Positions 58,754-64,000 of a stretch of 64,000 bases of DNA are shown here, piece by piece (position 1 is the first letter of the stretch; each line of letters opens with the position of its first letter). Under the pieces are notes generated by a model that saw only the letters and a program-made list of their open reading frames with translations, was not told where the DNA came from and did no database searches. Location of the stretch: NCBI GenBank assembly GCA_021442155.1, contig CM038215.1, positions 276,508,413-276,572,412 of the forward strand, in the 5' to 3' direction. A program made the position numbers and the translations under genes. This DNA comes from Cymbidium sinense. Its lineage: Eukaryota > Streptophyta > Magnoliopsida > Asparagales > Orchidaceae.

Positions 58754-60237
58754 TTATTTATGGGAAGTTAGGGAAGATCGAGTGGTTCTAGTGAAGCTAT
58801 TAGTGAGCATTCTAGCTTTAAGGGATTTTTTTAATAAGCTTTGAAAAGGCCTATCTATGTCCAGTATCTCCATCTAAAAGAGTGATTTGTGATATTTAAT
58901 AAGACAGATCTTCAAAGCATTCCTAATGGTGATTTCCCTTTCTTTGGTATCAGAGTTAGGTTGAGAAATAGGGTTAGCATGTGTATCACTCTGTAGGGTA
59001 ATAGATGGAGAGGTTGTGGCACCATTAATAGCATAAAATTCATTTTCATTTCCATGAGTAATATTCAGATTTTGAACCATCACCAAATTATCAAAATTTT
59101 TCAGAACAATTCCGGAATTAGTTTTGAGATTTTGATCCAACTTGAAGTTCCCATTCAAATCACCATTATGATTCATATGAGTCAAGGGATTGTCTTGAGA
59201 TGCCAAGTTATTACAAGTAGAAGCAATGTTAGGTAAGTTAACATTAGTTTCCTCACAAACCTCAATATCATTATTTTATCAAGCTCGATTGTTCTTTAAT
59301 AAAATCAGTAGGTAATAAAGGAGAGGGGTAGGAGGGTGAGTTCCATTTTGAGTAACTTTAGGAACATGTAACTTATTATTTTTCATTTGTTAGAGAGGAT
59401 TAGGATCGGAAATTTTTCTTTTAAGATTAGGGTGTAACACAAAGCATTCAGAGTGATCATGACCATGGATCTTACAATGTGTGCAAAAAATAGGGATATT
59501 TTCAAATTCCACTTTATTATTATACCCAAATTTTTTTGAACTAATCCAAACTTCTTTAGGGTACTTTTGGTAATATCAATCTCAACCAAAATATGAGCAA
59601 CTGATTGTCATGATCTCGCGGCGGTGGATTGATCTATTTGAAGGGGCCTACCAAAGAGAGCCCCAACTGCAAATAGGACTTGATGGCTAATGTAATGTAT
59701 CCTCATGTTTGGAAAAGCTAGCCATAAAGGAACAATTGGGGATTCCTCTTTGACATCAAATAGAGGAGACCATTTCAAAAGCCTCATTTGATAATTGTAC
59801 ACAAAGTAAGAGCGACAACCAAACACTCTTGAGTAGTCTAAATCATTAGATAGCTGAATAAGGATATGTTTAGGATCAATCAATTCGATAGTAAATACAC
59901 CCGAGAGCTTTAGGCTATGAAAGAAGGATCGGATGCTTTCAAGAGTCGGGCGACGCAAAGAAAATTTACCAACTAATGAAAATTCAAAGGGCTTCGCCAG
60001 CTTTTCCACATCAAGATTCGAGCACATTACAGTCGGCATTCCACGGAAAGAAGTTGAGATTAAATTGACCAAAGCATTAGTGCAAGTGTTCTTACCAGAT
60101 AAAGTGTCCTTGAAGGACTTAATAGCAGGCACAGTAACAGCTCGAGTCGGATTGATATTACCTTGAAAATCAGAAGCCTTAGCCGACGCCTCCAAGTTCG
60201 AAGAGCTCGACTGTGCAGAAAGTGGGGATTCCACCAT
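58754..60237 (-). pseudogene. LINE ORF1 (DUF4283-like domain and CCHC zinc knuckle)
   Basis: The start MVESPLSAQSSSSNLEASA at 60237 gives 209 codons with FSLVGKFSLRRPTLESIRSF, KHILIQLSNDLDYSRVF and PLWLAFPNMRIHYISHQVLF, the DUF4283/LINE ORF1 pattern, then a stop near 59608. After a frameshift the zinc knuckle CTHCKIHGHDHSEC (about 59440-59500) fits C-x2-C-x4-H-x4-C. A low-complexity tail (59206-58874) and a terminal segment (MEILDIDRPFQSLLKKSLKA) end at TAA 58754-58756. ORF1 proteins coat LINE RNA. At least two frameshifts make this a pseudogene, although the knuckle is intact, unlike the + strand copy. Confidence 0.88.
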
Positions 60238-60395
60238 TGTAAGATCAAGGGAAACTCACATAAGCGACCAACCGAGAGTAGAAATCTAGAAGGAACGATC
60301 GGGAATGGTCAAAACACAGCCAAGCCGTAAGGAAAATGAAAGGGAACACGGAATTGCCAGAGAGTGGCACGATCGATAGCAGGGTAGAGTTGATT
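60238..60395 (-). other. LINE 5' untranslated leader
   Basis: GC-richer sequence between the ORF1 ATG and the array (sense start near CTCTACCCTGCTATCGATCG). The 5' border lies at GATTTGATTTAGGGTTTAGGG on the + strand and may be complete or slightly truncated. Internal promoters of LINEs normally sit here, but no motif was recognised. Confidence 0.65.
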
Positions 60396-60678
60396 TGATT
60401 TAGGGTTTAGGGTTTACGGTTTGGGGCTATAGGTTTTAGGGTTTAAGGTTTATGGTTAAAGGTTCATGGTTTAGGTTTTTAGGGTTTTAGGGTTTAGGGT
60501 TGTGGTTTTAGGGTTTAGGGTTTATGGTTTAAGGTTTAAGGTTTTAGGGTTTAGGGTTTAGGATTTAGGGTTTAGGGTTTAGGATTTTGGGTTGTAGATT
60601 TAAGGTTTAGGGTTTAGGGTTCAGGGTTCATTATTAGGGTTTTTTATTTTATTAGTGTTTTAGTCGTTTAGGTTAGGT
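60396..60678 (-). repeat. TTTAGGG-rich array
   Basis: Dense TTTAGGG and TTAGGGT variants between the LINE 5' end and the 3' end of GRP module 10. Confidence 0.92.
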
Positions 60679-61160
60679 TTTTTAATAGAGAATAAATTCA
60701 GATTCAACATTTCTTCTTTTTGATTTCATCAACCAAGTAGTAAGACACTAAGTTTTCTAAGACAAAAGCGACGTGATAGATAAAAAATGAGGACACATAG
60801 AGCAAATAAAAAACCCTAGATAATTAGAACCATTTCTACTGTAAAGACATAGTTCTATAAGCAGTAGATCAGATCTATCATTCTTCAGTTTCTCCAGTTC
60901 CCATCAAAACCATCCTAGCCTCTCGAATAGTGGGATCCACCATCATAACCCCGATCTCTCCCTCCATCACCACCACAGCTCTAACCTCCGTCGCTCCTCC
61001 TTCCTCCATAACCACCACTATCACTGCCTCCATATCCACCAGCACCTCCAGATCCCCCACCACCACTACAATAATTGCCACCTTCACCTCCACCACTAGA
61101 TATATGCTTAACCAAGTTTACGATGATGTTCTAGCTGTCAAGGTTCTATCCATTCTTAGA
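60679..61160 (-). pseudogene. GRP 3' fragment (module 10)
   Basis: The - strand from 61158 reads NG, a stop, NLDS, a stop, NIIVN, then after a damaged stretch SSGGGEGGNYCSGGGGSGGA, GGYGGSDSGGYGGRRSDGG, a stop, SCGGDGGRDRGYDGGSHYSR, then G, a stop and DGFDGNWRN, with the normal TGA at 60885-60887. The tail is ~5 residues shorter than in module 8. The 3' UTR is complete and ends at CTCTATTAAAAAACC. The leader lies on its 5' side (61161-61235). Confidence 0.88.
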
Positions 61161-61789
61161 GTTTTGGTTTAGGTTTAGGTTTATTAGGTTTTACAGTTTA
61201 GGTTTATTTTTTAATTTATTTAGTTACTTTAAGATTATGTTTAGGGTTTGGGGTTGGTTTAGGGTTTGGGCTTTAGGGTTAGGGTTTACGATTTAGGTTT
61301 ATTTTTTAATTTATTTAGTTACTTTAGGTTTAGGTTTAGGATTTCGGGTTTAGGTTTTAGGGTTTTTAGGTTAGGGCTGGGTTTAAGGTTTAGTTTAAGG
61401 TTTAGGGTTTAGGTTTGGGTTTATGCTTTAGTTTAGAGAGCAGGTTTATAGTTTAGGTTTAGGTTTGTTTATGAATTAGTTAGTTTAGGTTTTAAGCAGG
61501 ATTTATGTTTTAAGTTTAGTTTTGTGGATTTGGATTTAAGGTTTAGGTTTTATATATCTGTGGTTCATGTTTTTTTAGCAGGTTTGGGTTAGTTAGGGTT
61601 TTAGGGTTTAGGGTTTTGGGTTTTGGGCTTTAGGGTTTTAGGATTTAGGGTTTAGGGTTTAGGGTTTAGGATTTAGGGTTTTTAGGATTTAAGGTTTAGG
61701 GTTTAGGTTTTAGGTCTAGGATTCAGGTTTTAGTTTAGGGTTTATGTTTTAGGTCTAGGGTTCAGGCTTTAGTTTAGGGTTAAGATTAA
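61161..61789 (-). repeat. Telomere-like array with a second, GRP-less leader
   Basis: The module 10 leader is followed by TTTAGGG variants and a further leader-like piece at about 61275-61325 (TTTTTTAATTTATTTAGTTAC) with no GRP attached. A degenerate stretch (61380-61600) follows, then a denser TTTAGGG block to 61783. No gene is seen. Confidence 0.85.
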
Positions 61790-62010
61790 GTGAGCAATTA
61801 ATCCCAAATTTTTATGGGTTAATTTAATGGGATGACCTCTGTCTCCCATGATTTTCTTAGAATCTATTAGTCACTTAATTAAGAAAATTAACTAATTGAA
61901 CCCTAATTACTCTTTTAAGTTAATTAATGATTAATTAATCCCATGAATAGTAAAAAATTAGTTAATTAATTTTCTTAATCATTGCTCAATAGTAAATGAA
62001 CTAAGGAATA
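61790..62010 (+). repeat. Dispersed ~220-bp segment, copy 2 (inside array)
   Basis: Non-telomeric AT-rich sequence matching 10436-10656 in the same + strand orientation, with GGGATGACCTCTGTCTCCC, ATGATTTTC, TTAATTAATGATTAATTAA and GAACTAAGGAAT. It is flanked directly by TTTAGGG-type repeats. It has no coding frame. Confidence 0.78.
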
Positions 62011-62434
62011 AGGTTTATGATTTAGAGTTTATGGTTTAGGGTTTCAGGTTTAGGGTTAGGATTTATGATTAGGGTTTAGTGTTTAGGGTTTAGGGTGTTT
62101 AGCGTTTAGGGTATAGAGGGATTAAGGTTTTGGGTTTAGGGTTTAGGGTTTAAGGTTTGGGTTTTAGGATTTAGTGTTTAGGGTTTTAGGTTTGGGGTTT
62201 AGGGTTTAGGATTTAGGGCTTTTAGGTTTAGGGTTTAAGGTTTAGGGTTTAGGATTTTAAGGGTTTAGGGTTTAGGGTTTAGGGTTGTAAATTTAGGGTT
62301 TAGGTTTTACGGTATTTAAATTTTTTTTATTTTTTATTTTTTTTAGGGTTTAGGCTTTTGGGTTTATAATTTAGGGTTTAGGTTTTAGGTTCAAGGTTCT
62401 GGTTTTAGTTTCAAGTTTAGGCTTTTTATTTTTT
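62011..62434 (-). repeat. TTTAGGG-rich array
   Basis: Degenerate TTTAGGG repeats run from the dispersed segment to the 3' end of GRP module 11. A T-rich stretch at 62320-62345 looks like the edge of an A-rich block. No gene is seen. Confidence 0.9.
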
Positions 62435-62908
62435 TTAATAAAGAACAAATTTAGATTCAACATTTCTTTTTTTAGATTTCATCAACCGTAGTAACACAAG
62501 TTTTCTAAGACACGTTTATGACATAGATAAAAATGAGTGATCGATAAAATCAAAAACTTTAGATAATTAGAACCATCTCTTTTATAATGACACACTTCTA
62601 TAAGCAGCAGATCAGATCGACCATTCTTCAATTTCTCCAATTTCCATCAGAACCACCCCGACCTCTCGAGTATCAAGATCCACCAACATAACCCCGATCT
62701 CTCCCTATATCACCACCATGACTTTAACCTTCGTCACTCCTCCCACCTTCAAAACCACCACTACTCCAATCACCACCTCCATATCCACCAGCACCTCCAG
62801 ATCCCCCACCACCACTACAATAACCATCACCTTCGTCTCCACCTACAAATCTAGGCTAAGCCTATTTGATGGTGATGTTCCAGTCATCAAGGTTTTATCA
62901 ATTCTTAG
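62435..62908 (-). pseudogene. GRP 3' fragment (module 11)
   Basis: The native - strand frame from 62903 is more decayed than module 10. It starts with N and a stop, then KTLMTGTSPS-type frameshifted sequence. The Gly-rich tail is recognisable (GYCSGGGGSGGAGGYGGGD, SSGGFEGGRSDEG, a stop, SHGGDIGRDRGYVGGS, a stop, YSRGRGGSDGNWRN) and the terminal TGA is at 62628-62630. The 3' UTR ends at TTTATTAAAAAAAATAAAAAG. The leader lies at 62909-62985. Confidence 0.86.
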
Positions 62909-64000
62909 AGTTTAGGTTTAGGTTTAGGTTTATTAGGTTTTAGGGTTTAGGTTTATTTTTAAATTTATTTAGTTACTTTAAAATTAGGTTTACGATTTGG
63001 GGTTTAGGGTTTAGGATTTAGGGTCTGGGCTTTGGGTTATGGGTTTAGGGTTTAAGTTTATTTTTTATTTATTTAGTTACTTTAGGTTTAGATTTAGGGT
63101 TTGGGGTTTAAAGTTTAGGGTTTATTTTTTAGGTTTAGGTTTTATTTTTTATTTTTAGGTTTAGGTTTAGGATTTTATTTTATTTTTTGGCTTTTGGTTT
63201 TAGGTTTTCATTTTAGGTTTTTTTGTTAGTTTAGATTTAGGTTTATTTTTAGTTTATTTTATTTTATTTAGTTTAGGGTTCACGTTAAGTTTATTTTAAG
63301 TTTAGGTTTAAGTTTTATTTATTTTAGTTTAGATTTAGGTTTATTTTATTTTGTTTATTTTAGGTTTAGGTTTCATTTTTTAGTTTAAGGTTTAGGTTTT
63401 ATTTTTTATTTATTTTTTTATGTTTATGTTTTTATTTTATTTTATTTTAGGTTTATTTTATTTTTATTTTTTGTTTAGTTTTTATTTTATTTAATTTTTT
63501 TATTTTTAGGTTTATTTTATTTTTTTATTTTAGTTTAGCTATTTAATTATTTTATTTTAGTTTAATTTTTATTTTATATCTTATTATATTTTTAGGTTTA
63601 GGTTTTTGTTTTATTTTAGTTTTTAATTTTATTTAAGTTTAGGTTTTTTATTTATTTTATCTTTAGGTTTTATTTAGTTGAGGTTTAGTTGGATTTTAGG
63701 TTTTGGTTTTAGGTTTAGGTTTATTTTTATTTGGGATTTAGGTTTAGGGTTTAGGATTTTCTGATTTAGGGTTTAGATTTTGTGTTTTGGTTTTAGGGTT
63801 TTAAGTTTTTTGGGTTTAGGGTTTAGGGTTTTCGAGTTTAGGGTTTAGGGTTTAGGGTTTAGGGTTAGTTTTTGGTTTAATGTTTAGGGTTAGGGTTTTT
63901 TTATTTTATTTATTTATTTATTTTTATTTTTAGGGTTTAGGGTTTAGGGTTTAGGTTTTAGGGTTAGGGTTCAGGTTTTAGTTTAGGGTTTAGGGTTTTT
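62909..64000 (-). repeat. Telomere-like composite array to window end
   Basis: The module 11 leader, a further GRP-less leader (about 63050-63095), a T-rich block (63120-63700) and TTTAGGG-rich sequence (63720-63890 and 63930-64000) continue past the window edge. No box was recognised here and no gene is seen. Confidence 0.88.

Larger units (their letters stand above)
51031..60395 (-). mobile_element. Near full-length LINE, family A (9.4 kb)
   Basis: Read on the - strand: a short 5' leader (60395-60238), ORF1 (DUF4283-like plus CCHC knuckle, 60237-58754), ORF2 (endonuclease, RT, zinc finger, RNase H, 58687-54655), a 3.6-kb T-rich 3' tail, a terminal hairpin and A10 (51031-51040). Plant L1-type LINEs share this domain order, but a 3.6-kb tail is unusually long. 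Many frameshifts and stops show it is dead. It lies in TTTAGGG repeats at both ends (TTTAGGGATTAGGG left, TTTAGGGTTTAGGG right), so a target duplication cannot be told apart from the array. Confidence 0.92.

Noticed and set aside
51009..60411. Target-site duplication TTTAGGGATTAGGG/TTTAGGGTTTAGGG around the 9.4-kb LINE
   Set aside because: The flanks are telomere-like repeats everywhere, so a match there has no weight.
1300..64000. CRISPR-like or phage-like direct repeats
   Set aside because: The short repeats are telomere-type heptamers without unique spacers, and all protein relics are eukaryotic plant retroelements or GRP.

Overview
The window looks like repeat-dominated nuclear DNA of a flowering plant. 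The support is the Arabidopsis-type telomere heptamer (CCCTAAA/TTTAGGG), fragments of a plant glycine-rich RNA-binding protein (GRP7/8-like) gene, plant L1-type LINEs with a DUF4283-like ORF1 and an RNase H domain, and a plant Ty3/gypsy integrase relic. I find no intact protein-coding gene and no tRNA, rRNA or CRISPR array. Species cannot be fixed from the sequence.

Backbone: about 35 kb is a heavily degenerate interstitial telomere-like megasatellite. Its composite unit, read in the CCCTAAA direction, is an ~80-bp leader containing GTAACTAAATAAAT, then a GRP 3'-end fragment (last part of the coding region plus 3' UTR), a short A-tract, a CCCTAAA-rich block, an A-rich block of AAATAAA/ACCTAAA/AATAA variants, a conserved box (CCTACCRGTTTACTTAAT), and another CCCTAAA-rich block. 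GRP-bearing units recur at roughly 1.2-2.3 kb and GRP-less units at about 0.75-1.1 kb. I count 12 GRP fragments (one UTR-only, all broken), ten of which begin at the same GRP position, and 19 copies of the box.

Layout: 1-1140 is non-array flank. 1141-5178 is array with CCCTAAA on the + strand. 5179-14505 is a 9.3-kb non-array island holding a ~340-bp AT-rich tandem repeat, a ~420-bp tandem repeat, a gypsy integrase relic on the - strand and unannotated sequence. 14506-38880 is array (CCCTAAA on +) interrupted by four + strand LINE segments (17821-21768, 27016-28727, 32973-35384, 36216-38140). At 38880/38881, inside a GRP 3' UTR, the array flips. From there to 64000 the + strand reads TTTAGGG, and the GRP fragments and a nearly full-length 9.4-kb LINE (51031-60395) lie on the - strand.

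The elements do not form a working operon or pathway. They share orientation: every GRP fragment and every LINE segment runs 5'->3' along the CCCTAAA strand on both sides of the flip. A UUUAGGG (TERRA-like) transcript from the array would therefore carry GRP antisense sequence, which is the most testable functional idea here. The LINEs are decayed: there are frameshifts, a stop in the RT GDP motif, FDDD in place of the usual FADD/YADD, and loss of the zinc-knuckle cysteines in one copy. Two segments lack the LINE 3' end, which points to later rearrangement of the array and not simple 5'-truncated insertion.
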